A stretch of DNA of 64,000 nucleotides from Labrys sedimenti (GCF_034424805.1 NZ_JAXOUF010000006.1:186001-250000); one strand, 5' to 3'. Positions 41,834-51,516 are shown, counted from the stretch's first letter. Translations and numbers: made by a program. The notes: generated by a model not told the origin, from the letters alone.

Positions 41834-44800
41834 GTGCGCGAGGCGCTCACCGTTATCGGTTTTTTGTTGATCGTGGCGTTCGCGGCGGTGTTCACCGCGC
41901 CCCTCTACGTCGACTGGAATGCCTGGCGCGAGGATATCGGCAACCGCCTCACGCAGCATTTCGGCACGCCCGTCATCATTCGTGGCCCGATCGAAGCACG
42001 GCTTCTGCCCCAGCCTTGGCTCTCGCTCTCCGATGTCAGTATCGGCGACCCCTATGGCACCACCAGGTTGAACGTTGCCCGTATCGACGGAGACGTCAGC
42101 CTCGGCGGCCTGCTGCGGGGCGATGTCGATCTTTCCAATGTCGTGGTGCGGGATCCTGCCTTGTCCGTGGCGGCCGATGACGAGGGGACGATCGCGCCTC
42201 TTTCGAAATATCCGGTGTCGCTCGGGGCGGCGGTCGAGAGCTTCGAGGTCAGCGGTGGCTCGCTTCACTATGTCAACAAGGTCGACGGCCAGGACATCAG
42301 TCTCACCGGCATCAATCTGGTCGGTGAATCCGGCTCGGTTCTCGGCCCCTACAAGGCCGAGGGCGGGATCAAGATCGCAGGCGTTCCCCATACGGTGAAA
42401 ATCGCCACGGGCGTGGCCGAGAAAGGCAGTCTCAATCTGCGCATCACGGCCGTGCCGGCGGACAAGCCGGTAACGCTCGATCTCGACGGCCAGGTCAAGC
42501 TTCAGGGCGGCAAGCCAACCTTCGTCGGCATGGCGACGCTGCTGCGTCCAACTTTCTCCGCGAAGGCGGCGGGAGAGGGGGGTGCCGATGATCAGGGAGC
42601 CGGCGAGCAGCTGGCCTGGAGCATGTCGGGACCTGTGACGGCGACGCCGGCGGGCGTGGTCTCCGACAAGGTGGCGATCCAGCTCGGGCCGGACGAGCGC
42701 GCGCTCAAGCTTGCTGGCAGCGTCAACCTGGCTTTCGGTGCCACCCCGGTGCTGGAAGCGAATCTTGCCGGCAAGCAACTCGAGCTCGATCGTTTCGTCG
42801 GTATCGGCCCCGACAAGCGCCAACCGCCGGCTGCGGTGCTGGCAAGACTTGCCAAGGTCGTGCCGGTGCTTGCCGGAGCCGCCACCAACGCTCAGATCGA
42901 CCTGACTGCAGATGGTCTCATGCTGGGCGGTGAGTTGACCCAGAATGCCCGGGCCAGCATCCGGGTAGCCGAGGGGAAGCTGCAGGTCGATCGTCTCGAG
43001 GCGGACTTGCCGGGCAACAGCCATCTTTTGCTGGCCGGTGACGTCAATGACGAAGGTGGCGGGTTCAAGGGCAATCTCGACCTCAAATCAGACCGGGCTA
43101 CCGGCCTGATCGGCTGGCTGCAGGGCCAACCCGTCCTGGGACGGCCGGACGCCGCGCGCAAGCTGTCCTTGAAGGCTGCGCTCGAGGCCGATACCGACAA
43201 GGTCGATTTTTCGCAGCTGACCCTTGCCATCGACGATGCGGCGGTCAAAGGCAGGCTGGCCTGGAACCGGCTGGCGCACGGCCGGTCCGCCGGACGGGTC
43301 GAAGCCAACCTCGCCGCGCAACGCATCGACCTCGACGCGCTGCCATCGGTGGCCGCTCTCCTGCCCGGCAGCAGCGATCTGTTCAGCGAAGCCGATGTCC
43401 GCCTGCAGGCCCAGGAACTCGCCTTGTCCGGAATCGAGGCCAAATCGGTCAGTGGACATATCAAGGCCGGCGGCAAGCTGATCGCGTTGGAAGACGTGGT
43501 CGTCAGCGACCTCGGCGGCGCCAATCTCACGGCCAATGGCCGTATCGACAATATCGGCGCCGAGCCCCAGGGCGAAATCCGCGTCGTGCTGAACGGCAAG
43601 GACCTTTCGGGGCTGGCGACCGCGCTCAAGCGCAGTACGCTGCCGGCTTTCTGGGTCAATGCCTTCGCGGCTCGCGCGGCCGCGCTCTCTCCAGCCAATG
43701 CCAGCCTTTCCATCGCATTCGGCGCCGTACGGCGTTATTCGGTCGACGGCAAGTTTGGCGGCAGCGTCCTGCAGCTCGACACGCAATTCGCGGGGAAGGG
43801 GGCGGGGGAGAGTGCCGATATCCGGGTGAAGGCCGACAGCCTCGATGTCGCGACACTGATGCGCCAGGCCGGGCTCGACTATACGGTGGGCTCCGTGCCC
43901 GGGCGCGCCTCGCTGGAAATGGCTTTGTCGGGCCCGCTCAATGGCGCGCTGCGCTGGAACGCCGGCTTCGAAGGAGCTGGGTTACAGCTTTCCGGCACCG
44001 GCAAGATGACCGGCTCGTTCGAGGCACCGGCCTTTGACGGGCGTTTGGCGGCCAGCACCGACGATGCGCTGGTACCCGCCCAGCTTCTGGGGCTGCCGCT
44101 TCCGGGCGTGGTTCCGTCCCAGAGCGCCACGCTGGACTCCGGCTTTCGTGCCAGGGCAGGGCGCTATGTCTTCGACGACCTGACGGGGACCGTGCTCGGC
44201 ATGCCGGTCAGTGGCGCACTCACCATCAGTGCCGGCAGGCCGACACGCCTCGACGGCCGGCTGAATTTTCTCAAGGCCGATGGGCAATTGCTCGGGTCGT
44301 TGTTCTCGGGAGCGGATCTGAGCGCCGGGAATGCCAATGGCAATGCCTTTTCCGACGAGACCTTCGGCCCGGGGGCCTTCGATGCCCTCGCCGGTCGGCT
44401 CGCCATCTCGGCCAAGACGTTGCGCCTGTCGCGGCGTCTGCCGGAGCTCAACGATGCACGTGCGGTGGTGAATTTCGGCAATGGCAAGGTTGCCGTGGAC
44501 GATTTTGCGGCGAAACTCGCCGCTGGTGACGTCACCGGCGCCCTCCAGCTTTCTCACGCAGCCCTCGATACCGCTGCGAGCGGGCGTTTCTCGCTGCACA
44601 AGGTCACGCTGCAGGGACGCCAGCTCTCCGGTGAGCTGGCCATGGGACTCGAATTCCAGGGCAATGGCCGTTCACCCGACGCAATCATGTCCTCCCTCAC
44701 GGGGGGCGGAACTGCCGAACTCGTCCAGGCATCGCTGGCTGGGCTTTCTGAAAATGCCTTCGGCCATACGGTAGCGGCGGTGGATGGCGGGCTTTCCGGC

Positions 44801-45499
44801 GACGCTAATCACGTCCGGCAGGCCTTCGAGCGCAGTCTGGACGAGGCCCCGCTGAAGACGGGAACGATCAGTGGCAATCTCTCGCTTGCGGGCGGCGTCC
44901 TCCGCCTCTCCTCGACGAGGGCGACCTCGGTTCAAGGCAGTGTCGCCCTTTCCGGCCTGCTGGATCTTTCGGATCTGACGGTGAAGGCCGACATCGCCCT
45001 ATCGCCTGCCAATCCGGCCGATGGCTTTGGCGGCCCGGCCCCGACGATCCCGGTGCAATTGCGCGGTGCCATCGACGCCCTGCAAAAGCAGGTCGATGTG
45101 TCGAGCCTCGTCGCCTGGCTCAGTATTCGCGGCGTCGAACAGCAGGCCCGCAAGCTCGAGGCACTGGAGGCCCAGCGGCGGATCGAGGAGAAGGCGCAGG
45201 AGGATGCCCGGCGGGCGGAAGCCCTGAAGATGCAGAAAGCAATCGAGGATGCCCGCCGGAAGGCACTGCCGCCGCTGCAATTGGGGCCGGTCGCGCCGGC
45301 AGCGGGTGGGGCGGGAATGCCGCTTGCGCCATCGCCCGGCCTTCCTGGCGTTCCTCCGATGACTTTGCCCTCGCTCGAAAACCTGCCGGTCTCGCCGGTG
45401 ACACCCGGGCATACCACGGTGGTACCGGCCCCGCTTCTGCCGAATGCCGGGCCGGCCTTGCCGCAAGCACCCATCGGATCCCCACCCGTGGGTCCCTGA
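41834..45499 (+). CDS. AsmA family protein (bridge-like envelope lipid transport/biogenesis)
   Basis: 1221 residues, at the large end for rhizobial AsmA homologues. One N-terminal membrane anchor (ALTVIGFLLIVAFAAVFTAPLYV), then the AsmA N domain (DWNAWREDIGNRLTQHFGTPVIIRG), a very long region of repeated beta strands, and the AsmA_2 domain near residues 930-1110. Residues about 1135-1175 are a charged coiled coil (ARKLEALEAQRRIEEKAQED) and the tail is Pro/Leu/Ala-rich. GTG 41834 with GGAAAGGAC upstream is chosen; the longer in-frame version would begin in non-coding repeat sequence. Family members help move or sort lipids between membranes. Confidence 0.88.
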   Translation: MREALTVIGFLLIVAFAAVFTAPLYVDWNAWREDIGNRLTQHFGTPVIIRGPIEARLLPQPWLSLSDVSIGDPYGTTRLNVARIDGDVSLGGLLRGDVDLSNVVVRDPALSVAADDEGTIAPLSKYPVSLGAAVESFEVSGGSLHYVNKVDGQDISLTGINLVGESGSVLGPYKAEGGIKIAGVPHTVKIATGVAEKGSLNLRITAVPADKPVTLDLDGQVKLQGGKPTFVGMATLLRPTFSAKAAGEGGADDQGAGEQLAWSMSGPVTATPAGVVSDKVAIQLGPDERALKLAGSVNLAFGATPVLEANLAGKQLELDRFVGIGPDKRQPPAAVLARLAKVVPVLAGAATNAQIDLTADGLMLGGELTQNARASIRVAEGKLQVDRLEADLPGNSHLLLAGDVNDEGGGFKGNLDLKSDRATGLIGWLQGQPVLGRPDAARKLSLKAALEADTDKVDFSQLTLAIDDAAVKGRLAWNRLAHGRSAGRVEANLAAQRIDLDALPSVAALLPGSSDLFSEADVRLQAQELALSGIEAKSVSGHIKAGGKLIALEDVVVSDLGGANLTANGRIDNIGAEPQGEIRVVLNGKDLSGLATALKRSTLPAFWVNAFAARAAALSPANASLSIAFGAVRRYSVDGKFGGSVLQLDTQFAGKGAGESADIRVKADSLDVATLMRQAGLDYTVGSVPGRASLEMALSGPLNGALRWNAGFEGAGLQLSGTGKMTGSFEAPAFDGRLAASTDDALVPAQLLGLPLPGVVPSQSATLDSGFRARAGRYVFDDLTGTVLGMPVSGALTISAGRPTRLDGRLNFLKADGQLLGSLFSGADLSAGNANGNAFSDETFGPGAFDALAGRLAISAKTLRLSRRLPELNDARAVVNFGNGKVAVDDFAAKLAAGDVTGALQLSHAALDTAASGRFSLHKVTLQGRQLSGELAMGLEFQGNGRSPDAIMSSLTGGGTAELVQASLAGLSENAFGHTVAAVDGGLSGDANHVRQAFERSLDEAPLKTGTISGNLSLAGGVLRLSSTRATSVQGSVALSGLLDLSDLTVKADIALSPANPADGFGGPAPTIPVQLRGAIDALQKQVDVSSLVAWLSIRGVEQQARKLEALEAQRRIEEKAQEDARRAEALKMQKAIEDARRKALPPLQLGPVAPAAGGAGMPLAPSPGLPGVPPMTLPSLENLPVSPVTPGHTTVVPAPLLPNAGPALPQAPIGSPPVGP

Positions 45500-45539
45500 G
45501 ACAAGGCTGGAAGCTTGGCTTCCCGCTATCTCGGTTGAA

Positions 45540-45683
45540 ATGAATGTTCAAGATCGCGAGTGGTATTATAGCACCGGCAATTTTAGGCTGCAGAATGAGA
45601 CTGCTGAACCAACCATGGTGGCAGGGCTGAGCCCGAAGGAGGCCATGTCCGCTCGCTTGAAGGGAAAGTGGCCGTTGTCGTAA
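45540..45683 (+). CDS. Possible 47-residue small protein
   Basis: An open frame from ATG 45540 encodes a 47-residue peptide rich in polar and charged residues (DREWYYSTGNFRLQNETAE ... PKEAMSARLKGKWPLS). No Shine-Dalgarno is evident, and the region is AT-richer than neighbouring genes. I do not recognise it; it could be spurious. The remainder of 45500-45805 has only a hairpin TTGTC-GTAAA-GACAA near 45675. Confidence 0.25.
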   Translation: MNVQDREWYYSTGNFRLQNETAEPTMVAGLSPKEAMSARLKGKWPLS

Positions 45684-45805
45684 AGACAACCCTTATAACT
45701 TGACGACAAACAGCGGACAGGGGCCAAGCCGGTCTTGGTAGATGTGCATGCTTTTCAAGCAATCGGACGAATACGGTTGCCGCTCGTTTCAAATTAACTC
45801 GCCCC

Positions 45806-46021
45806 TCAGCCTCGGCGAACATTCTCCAGGACGAAGAGCCGGATGGCGGAAGACAGATTTCCTTGGGCGCGCGTGGCATCGATCTCGGCAACGACGTCCG
45901 AGAGCGTGAGATCGCGCTTGGCGGCCAGTTCCTTCAACGTTTCCCAAAAGGCGTCCTCGAGGGATACGCTCGTCTTGTGGCCGGCAATGACGATCGAACG
46001 TTTAACGACTTTGCTTTTCAT
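45806..46021 (-). CDS. Ribbon-helix-helix domain protein
   Basis: 71 residues. VVKRSIVIAGHKTSVSLEDAFWETLKELAAKRDLTLSDVVAEIDATR is a ribbon-helix-helix fold of the RHH_4 type found next to fumC in many alphaproteobacteria; the rest (GNLSSAIRLFVLENVRR) is the typical tail. Likely a small DNA-binding protein with unknown target. It starts 10 bp after the DUF4169 gene, so both are one unit. Confidence 0.85.
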   Translation of the reverse strand: MKSKVVKRSIVIAGHKTSVSLEDAFWETLKELAAKRDLTLSDVVAEIDATRAQGNLSSAIRLFVLENVRRG

Positions 46022-46030
46022 GACAGCCCA

Positions 46031-46219
46031 TCACTCTACATTATTGGGCTCCAGGCGGTGTCTGTCGAGGTGCCTTTCGGCCTCCTGCTTGTCCGCCTGC
46101 AGCCTGTCTCTATCGATGCGCGAGAGTCCATGGATCGAGCGTTTCCGGGCTGCTTCCTGCCCGGCTTCGGCCCTTGCCCGAGCCTTGCGTACTCTCCTCA
46201 AATTCACGATCTCAGCCAT
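46031..46219 (-). CDS. DUF4169 family protein
   Basis: 62 residues, highly charged and helical: MAEIVNLRRVRKARARAEAG at the start and AERHLDRHRLE at the end are the family pattern. Function unknown. It lies between fumC (112 bp upstream) and the ribbon-helix-helix gene, a conserved alphaproteobacterial arrangement. Confidence 0.82.
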   Translation of the reverse strand: MAEIVNLRRVRKARARAEAGQEAARKRSIHGLSRIDRDRLQADKQEAERHLDRHRLEPNNVE

Positions 46220-46331
46220 CAGCTTACCGGAAAGGAACTTTCTCTCAAGTGAACAACTTCAATATCGACTTGAGGCTCGATTGGGTTGCATCTTGTAAGA
46301 CATATGCGTTGGTTAGAAAACAACGTTCCTG

Positions 46332-47741
46332 TCATTCTTTATCTGGCGTGATCATCCGTGCAAGGCTCATCGCACTTTCAAAAGCTCTTTCGTCCATTAT
46401 TTTTGCCGCCAATATTTCCTGAAGTAGAGTGGTACCGTTATGGTGCGCTGTCTTCGCAATATAAGCTGCCTTATCATAGCCGATGACAGGTGTTAGTGCC
46501 GTCACCAGCATGAGGGAACGCGCCACGAGATCGCTGATTCGGGAAGTGTCGGCCTCGATTCCGCTGACGCAGTGATCGGTAAAGCTGTTGGCTGCGTCGG
46601 CAAGCAGGCGGATAGACTGCAATGTCGCGTCGGCTATCACCGGCTTGAACACGTTCAGTTCCAAATGCCCCTGGCTGCCGGCAAAGGTGATGGTGCTCTG
46701 ATTGCCGAACACCCGTGTGCAGACCATGGTCATCGCCTCGCATTGGGTCGGGTTGACCTTGCCCGGCATGATGGAAGAGCCCGGCTCGTTTTCAGGCAGG
46801 ATCAACTCGCCGAGGCCGGCTCGAGGGCCCGAACCGAGCAGCCGGATGTCGCTGGCGATCTTGAACAGGCTGACGGCCACGGTGTTGAGCGCACCATGGG
46901 CCGCCACCAAGGCATCATGCGTGGCGAGGGCCTCGAATTTGTTGGGGGCGGTGACGAAGGGCAGGCCGGTCAGGGCCGCAAGTTCAGCCGCGATCCTTTC
47001 GGCGAACCCCTCGCGGGTGTTGAGGCCGGTGCCGACCGCCGTGCCGCCCTGCGCCAGGGGCATCAATTCGGCAAGGCCAGCCTCGATCCGCCGGATGCCC
47101 TGCCGCAACTGCGTGGCATAGCCTGAGAATTCCTGGCCGAGCGAGAGTGGGGTGGCGTCCTGCAAATGGGTGCGGCCGATCTTGATGATGTCCTTGAAGG
47201 CTTCGGCCTTCTGTTCCAGGGCGGAAGCCAGATGGCGCAGTGCCGGCAGCAGCCGGTCATGGATCTCCCGGGCGGCAGCCACATGCATGGCGGTGGGGAA
47301 GGTATCGTTGGACGATTGGCCGCGATTGACATGGTCGTTGGGATGCACCGGCTTCTTGGAGCCCATGGCGCCGCCGAGCATCTCGATGGCGCGGTTGGAG
47401 ATCACCTCATTGGCATTCATGTTGGTTTGGGTGCCCGAGCCGGTTTGCCAGACGACGAGGGGAAATTCATCGTCGAGCTTGCCATCGGCGACCTCGCGGG
47501 CGGCGCGCTCGATGATGTCGGCCAGAGCGGGGTCAAGCACACCGAGTTCGCGGTTGGCGCGAGCTGCCGCCAGCTTGATCAGTCCGAGGGCGTGAATCAG
47601 CGGGCGAGGCATCTTTTCGGCGCCGATGCGGAAATTCTCGAGCGAGCGCTGGGTCTGGGCCCCCCAATAATGCCCGGCCGGCACGTCGATCGGCCCGAAG
47701 GAGTCGCTTTCCTGGCGGGTGGCGGGGGTGGCTTCGGTCAT
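46332..47741 (-). CDS. fumC: Class II fumarate hydratase FumC
   Basis: 469 residues; reversible hydration of fumarate to malate in the TCA cycle, iron-independent. Signatures: TGSGTQTNMNANEVISNRA (substrate site A), HPNDHVNRGQSSNDTFPTAMH, and the superfamily motif GSSIMPGKVNPTQCEA with the catalytic Ser. GRTHLQDATPLSLGQEF carries the catalytic His region. ATG 47741 has AGGAGA 6 bp upstream; a TTG-like extension to 47756 is rejected. Confidence 0.97.
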   Translation of the reverse strand: MTEATPATRQESDSFGPIDVPAGHYWGAQTQRSLENFRIGAEKMPRPLIHALGLIKLAAARANRELGVLDPALADIIERAAREVADGKLDDEFPLVVWQTGSGTQTNMNANEVISNRAIEMLGGAMGSKKPVHPNDHVNRGQSSNDTFPTAMHVAAAREIHDRLLPALRHLASALEQKAEAFKDIIKIGRTHLQDATPLSLGQEFSGYATQLRQGIRRIEAGLAELMPLAQGGTAVGTGLNTREGFAERIAAELAALTGLPFVTAPNKFEALATHDALVAAHGALNTVAVSLFKIASDIRLLGSGPRAGLGELILPENEPGSSIMPGKVNPTQCEAMTMVCTRVFGNQSTITFAGSQGHLELNVFKPVIADATLQSIRLLADAANSFTDHCVSGIEADTSRISDLVARSLMLVTALTPVIGYDKAAYIAKTAHHNGTTLLQEILAAKIMDERAFESAMSLARMITPDKE

Positions 47742-47975
47742 GATGGTCTCCTGCAACTGGCCCTATGCGGTCATGCCCGGATTCGGGGCTCGCATGGCAG
47801 CTCATACTCGGCATTTCCTTGGATCACCCACGGCCGCCATTATGCGCCGGACATGCGTGATACAGGCAGGGCAAGATGCCCTCTTCCTCAAATAAGGCAT
47901 GCCAAGCCTGAGGAAAGCTCCGTCAAACCGCAATCGCCTCTTTTTTCTGCCGAACAGGCAGCTTATATTCAGTTT

Positions 47976-48310
47976 GCCGGCTCGCGCCGGCTATGGCGAT
48001 AAATGGTCATCGAAATAAACCTATCGGACCCGGGGGCAGTACCCGGCGCCTCCACCAGAGCCCGTCAGGGCGGGCTGCGGCGGGGGCGAAACAGGATCGA
48101 CGAGGGTGTAAAGGGTGTGCTTTCGCTCGGCATGGTTCCGCCGATATCGGGCCTTTTTAATAGTTGCCAACGACAACTATGCTCCGGTTGCGGTTGCCGC
48201 GTAAGCGGTAACTAGACCGAAATCAAGTCCTGACGGGTAGCACCGGCAGGCGGGGTCCGGAGGCACCTGGCAACAGAAGCCTCCACTTCATTCCGGTCTG
48301 CCTGCAGGCC
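47976..48310 (+). ncRNA. ssrA: Circularly permuted two-piece tmRNA (ssrA)
   Basis: Acceptor piece first: T-arm-like GGACCCGGGGGCAGTACCCG leads to CGCCTCCACCA ending at 48057. After a 24-base intervening segment the coding piece begins at 48082 with GGGGGCGAAACAGGATCGAC, whose GGGGGCG pairs with CGCCTCC. The resume codon GCC is at 48166 and the tag frame runs to TAA at 48202-48204, encoding ANDNYAPVAVAA. A GGAGGC/GCCTCC stem near 48258-48284 and an outer CAGGC/GCCTG pair mark the 3' structured end. Outer boundaries are estimated. Rescues stalled ribosomes; sspB is the next gene. Confidence 0.93.
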
Positions 48311-48390
48311 ATCCGAGATGCGGTCTGCGAGGCGTGTGCACGTGCTAGCGGGCCCGACGTAATAAGAGCTGGCCTGGTAGAAATTGCGCG

Positions 48391-49005
48391 ATGAGTATTG
48401 ACCATATCCGTTATGATCTTCTCACTCAGGATGCGCTGCGCGGCATGGTTCGCCGCGTATTGGCCGATGCTGCCCGCGTTGGACTGCCTGGCGACCATCA
48501 TTTCTTCATCTCCTTCAAGACCCAGTTCCCGGGCGTCAGCATTCCCGCGCGCCTGGCGGAAAAGTTTCCGGAGGAGATCACCATCGTCCTCCAGCATCAG
48601 TTCTGGGATCTTACCGTCAGCGACTACGGCTTTGAGGTCGGATTGTCCTTCGGCAATGCTCCCGAACGTCTGATCGTGCCGTTCGCCGCCATGACGGCCT
48701 TCTTCGATCCGTCGGTGGATTTCGGCGTGAAGTTCGAAGTCGATGAGGGCGAGTCGGAAGAGGAGGTTGCGCCCGCGCCGGCGCCGGCTGCGATCCGTGC
48801 GGTTCCGCGTGGTGACGAGGGCGAAGCCGGCAAGGGCGCGCCGGCCAAGGAAGGCGGGACCAAAGAGGCCGCGGCCAAGCCCTCGCGCAAGAAAGCCAGT
48901 CCGCCTGTGGAAGAGTCGGCGACCGTTGAAGAGGGCGGTGAGGACGAGCGGCCCGCCGAGAACGAGAAGATCGTCAGCCTCGATCATTTCCGCAAGAAGA
49001 AGTAG
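48391..49005 (+). CDS. sspB: ClpXP adaptor protein SspB, alphaproteobacterial type
   Basis: 204 residues. The N-terminal 110 residues form the SspB substrate-binding fold (IRYDLLTQDALRGMVRRVLADAARVGLPGDHHFFISFKTQFPGV, then LQHQFWDLTV and PFAAMTAFFDPSVDFGVKF). A long acidic, Ala/Pro/Lys-rich linker leads to the C-terminal ClpX-binding peptide IVSLDHFRKKK. It tethers ssrA-tagged proteins to ClpXP. The tmRNA gene lies about 80 bp upstream on the same strand, a direct functional pairing. Confidence 0.93.
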   Translation: MSIDHIRYDLLTQDALRGMVRRVLADAARVGLPGDHHFFISFKTQFPGVSIPARLAEKFPEEITIVLQHQFWDLTVSDYGFEVGLSFGNAPERLIVPFAAMTAFFDPSVDFGVKFEVDEGESEEEVAPAPAPAAIRAVPRGDEGEAGKGAPAKEGGTKEAAAKPSRKKASPPVEESATVEEGGEDERPAENEKIVSLDHFRKKK

Positions 49006-49059
49006 CCCGTTTCCCCGCATTCAGCCGGCGAGCCGCGAGGCACGGATCCTTGCGACAAA

Positions 49060-49872
49060 TCAGTTCTTGTCGATCTCCGCGGCAGCGATGTTCGCGACCT
49101 CGAGGGTCGGCGCCACGTGCTCTTCCTCGCCATCCTCGATCAACCAGGTCGCTGAAAGCCCCGCCCAAGCCAGGATCCAGTGAAGCAGGCGCCCGCGTTC
49201 AAGCTGCGCGGTCCGAGCTACTACTTCGACCTGTTGCGCAAGGCGGCCCCGTGCGGTGGCGACCGCATGGTCCGGATTGCAGAAGAGATTGGCATAGTCG
49301 AAACCCCGCTCGCCCTTCAGGCGTTTGGGGTCGATGGCAAGCCAGCCTCGCTCGCCGAAATCGAGAATGTTGGCGTGATGAATGTCACCGTGAAGGGTGA
49401 CGACATCATGCGGATTGGCGAGAAGCGCTCGAGCCGCGACGGCAGATCGCGCAAAAATCTCCCCTTCGGGTGCAGCCTCCAGTGCCTGAAACCGCTGCTC
49501 GAGCGGGATCAAGTCGAGCGGAGGCATCGTGCGCGCCTCATGCAACGCACCGACAACTTTGCAGATGATGCGGCTGGCCTCGTCATCCGCCCCGTTTTGG
49601 GCCATGTGGACCAGCGAACGGCGGCCGGTGGCGCGCTCGAGCAGGATGGCCCGGTCGTCATGCGCAAGGACACGGGCAGCGCCAAGCCCGCCCCACCAAA
49701 TCATCAGGCCGGCACCCCAGCGTTCTTCCGCCTCGGTGGCGACTTTCAGCATGGCCGGCGCGCCGGCGTGCAGAACCGGGAGAAGGCGGCTGGAATGGGT
49801 CACGATCGGATCACCGTCGGGAACAAGCGCCCATCGTCGGATATAGGGGGCAAAATCAGTGTCCGTCGCCAT
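49060..49872 (-). CDS. Aminoglycoside phosphotransferase-like kinase, APH(6)/streptomycin-kinase family
   Basis: 270 residues, protein-kinase-like fold. Catalytic loop VVTLHGDIHHANILDFGERG (Asp base, Asn metal ligand) and the following IDPKRLKGERGFDYANLFCN match the APH_6/hydroxyurea-resistance family rather than APH(3'). Chromosomal homologues in soil bacteria are common and many do not confer clinical resistance; the true substrate is unknown. It has no mobile context. Convergent with sspB. Confidence 0.82.
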   Translation of the reverse strand: MATDTDFAPYIRRWALVPDGDPIVTHSSRLLPVLHAGAPAMLKVATEAEERWGAGLMIWWGGLGAARVLAHDDRAILLERATGRRSLVHMAQNGADDEASRIICKVVGALHEARTMPPLDLIPLEQRFQALEAAPEGEIFARSAVAARALLANPHDVVTLHGDIHHANILDFGERGWLAIDPKRLKGERGFDYANLFCNPDHAVATARGRLAQQVEVVARTAQLERGRLLHWILAWAGLSATWLIEDGEEEHVAPTLEVANIAAAEIDKN

Positions 49873-49945
49873 GCCGTCTCACGGGGTATGGCTCCGGCCT
49901 TTCTTGCCCATGCCGTGACGATTGCCCCGATACGGACTGGCAGAA

Positions 49946-49973
49946 CCCCCTTTTCCGGAGCCGGAAAAGGGGG
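49946..49973. terminator. Strong perfect hairpin between degP and the kinase gene
   Basis: CCCCCTTTTCCGG (49946-49958) and CCGGAAAAGGGGG (49961-49973), a 13-bp perfect stem with a 2-base loop, 38 bp after the degP stop on the minus strand. There is no clear U-tract, so it may be a processed or REP-like stem, but its place fits the end of the hflK-hflC-DUF2065-degP transcript. Confidence 0.65.
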
Positions 49974-50010
49974 CCTGCTCTCTTGAACGCTCAAAAAGTC
50001 CGCGATCGGC

Positions 50011-51516
50011 TCAGTTCAGCGCCAGCGCCACGAAGCGCAACTCGCCCTGGGTATTCGAGAGCAACAGCAAAGCCTGCTTGGTGCCGGATTTTTTCAACTC
50101 TTCTATGCGCTTGCTTACATCTTCGGGATTGGAAACCGCCTGCTGGCCGACCTGCAGGATGACGTCACCGACCTTGACCTGCTTGTCCTCGGCAGAGGAG
50201 CCATTGTCCACCTTGGTCACCACCACGCCCTTGGCGTCGGTGGCAAGCTTGTATTTGTCGCGCAGCTCCTTGGTGATGCCGGACATTTCCAGGCCGAGGG
50301 CCTTGGTGATCTTCGGCTTTTCGGGCGTTTCGGTGCCGCGGGTGGATGCCTTGATGGCGGTGTCGCTCTCGTCGAGGCGGGCGACGGTGACGGTCTTGGT
50401 CAGGGTCTGGCCCTTGCGCAGGATCACCACCTCGACCTTCTTGTCTACCGGCGTATCGGCGACGAGGCGGGGCAGGTCTCGCATTTCCTTGATGTCATGG
50501 CCGTCAAATTTCAGGATCACGTCACCCGGCTCGAGGCCAGCCGGCTTGGCCGGGCCCTTGTCGTCGACGCCGGCGATCAGCGCACCCTGTGCCTTCTGCA
50601 TGCCGAGGCTTTCGGCAATGTCGTCGCTGACGCCCTGGATACGCACGCCCAACCAGCCACGCCGCGTCTCGCCATAGAGTCGAAGCTGCTCGATCACCGG
50701 CTGCACGGTCGCCGACGGCATGGAGAAGCCGAGGCCGATCGAGCCGCCAGTCGGCGAGATGATGGCGGTGTTGATACCGATGACGCCGCCGTCCATGTCG
50801 AACAGCGGGCCGCCGGAATTGCCCTTGTTGATAGCAGCGTCCGTCTGCAGGTAATTGTCGTAGGGTCCCGAATTGATGTCGCGGTTGCGGGCCGAGATGA
50901 TGCCCAGCGTTACCGTGCTCGACAGGCCGAAGGGGTTGCCGATCGCCATAGCCCAATCGCCGACGCGGACCTTGTCGCTATCGGCGAACTTCACGGCCTT
51001 CAACGGCTTGGGCGGATCGACCTTCAGCACGGCGACGTCGACCTTCTTGTCGCGACCGAGCAGCTTGGCCTTGAGCTTGGAACCGTCGTTGAAATTGACC
51101 TCGATGTCGTCGGCATCGTCGATGACATGGTTGTTGGTGACGATGATGCCACTGGGGTCGATGACGAAGCCCGAGCCGAGCGCTTCGGTCTTTCTCGGCC
51201 GCTGCAGGCCCTTGCCGTCCTTGTTGTTGAAGAACTGGTTGAAGAATTCTTCGAAAGGCGATCCGGGCGGCAGCTTGGGCATCGGCGCACGCGGCTCGTC
51301 CTCGCCGTCTTCGTCATTGCTGCCGGCGGCCACCGTCTGCGACGTCGAGATGTTGACGACCGCATCGATCAGCTCGGCCGAGAGATCGGCGACAGAGGGC
51401 GGGCCTGCCGCCGCCATGGCCGGCGGCGCCACCAGGGTGGCCGGGCTGGCTGCAATGAGGGCGGCGATGGCAACGGCGCCGCTGCGGCGCATCAGGGTGT
51501 TGAGTTGAATCGGCAT
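50011..51516 (-). CDS. degP: Periplasmic serine protease DegP/HtrA (Do family)
   Basis: 501 residues. Signal peptide of about 35 residues, then a trypsin-like domain with the triad His in IIVTNNHVIDD, Asp in KVDVAVLKVD and Ser in NKGNSGGPLF. Two PDZ domains follow (RRGWLGVRIQGVSDDIAESLGM and KGVVVTKVDNGSSAEDKQVKVGDVILQVG). A protease and chaperone for misfolded envelope proteins. ATG 51516 with GAGGA 4 bp upstream. Downstream of the hflK-hflC-DUF2065 genes in the standard alphaproteobacterial order. Confidence 0.95.
   Translation of the reverse strand: MPIQLNTLMRRSGAVAIAALIAASPATLVAPPAMAAAGPPSVADLSAELIDAVVNISTSQTVAAGSNDEDGEDEPRAPMPKLPPGSPFEEFFNQFFNNKDGKGLQRPRKTEALGSGFVIDPSGIIVTNNHVIDDADDIEVNFNDGSKLKAKLLGRDKKVDVAVLKVDPPKPLKAVKFADSDKVRVGDWAMAIGNPFGLSSTVTLGIISARNRDINSGPYDNYLQTDAAINKGNSGGPLFDMDGGVIGINTAIISPTGGSIGLGFSMPSATVQPVIEQLRLYGETRRGWLGVRIQGVSDDIAESLGMQKAQGALIAGVDDKGPAKPAGLEPGDVILKFDGHDIKEMRDLPRLVADTPVDKKVEVVILRKGQTLTKTVTVARLDESDTAIKASTRGTETPEKPKITKALGLEMSGITKELRDKYKLATDAKGVVVTKVDNGSSAEDKQVKVGDVILQVGQQAVSNPEDVSKRIEELKKSGTKQALLLLSNTQGELRFVALALN

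Noticed and set aside
48003..48215. A 70-codon protein-coding gene overlapping the tmRNA
   Set aside because: The region is explained by the tmRNA pieces, and the translated peptide has no protein-like features.
49060..49872. A clinical aminoglycoside-resistance gene on a mobile element
   Set aside because: The protein belongs to a kinase family with many chromosomal members, and no transposase, integron or composition change is near it.
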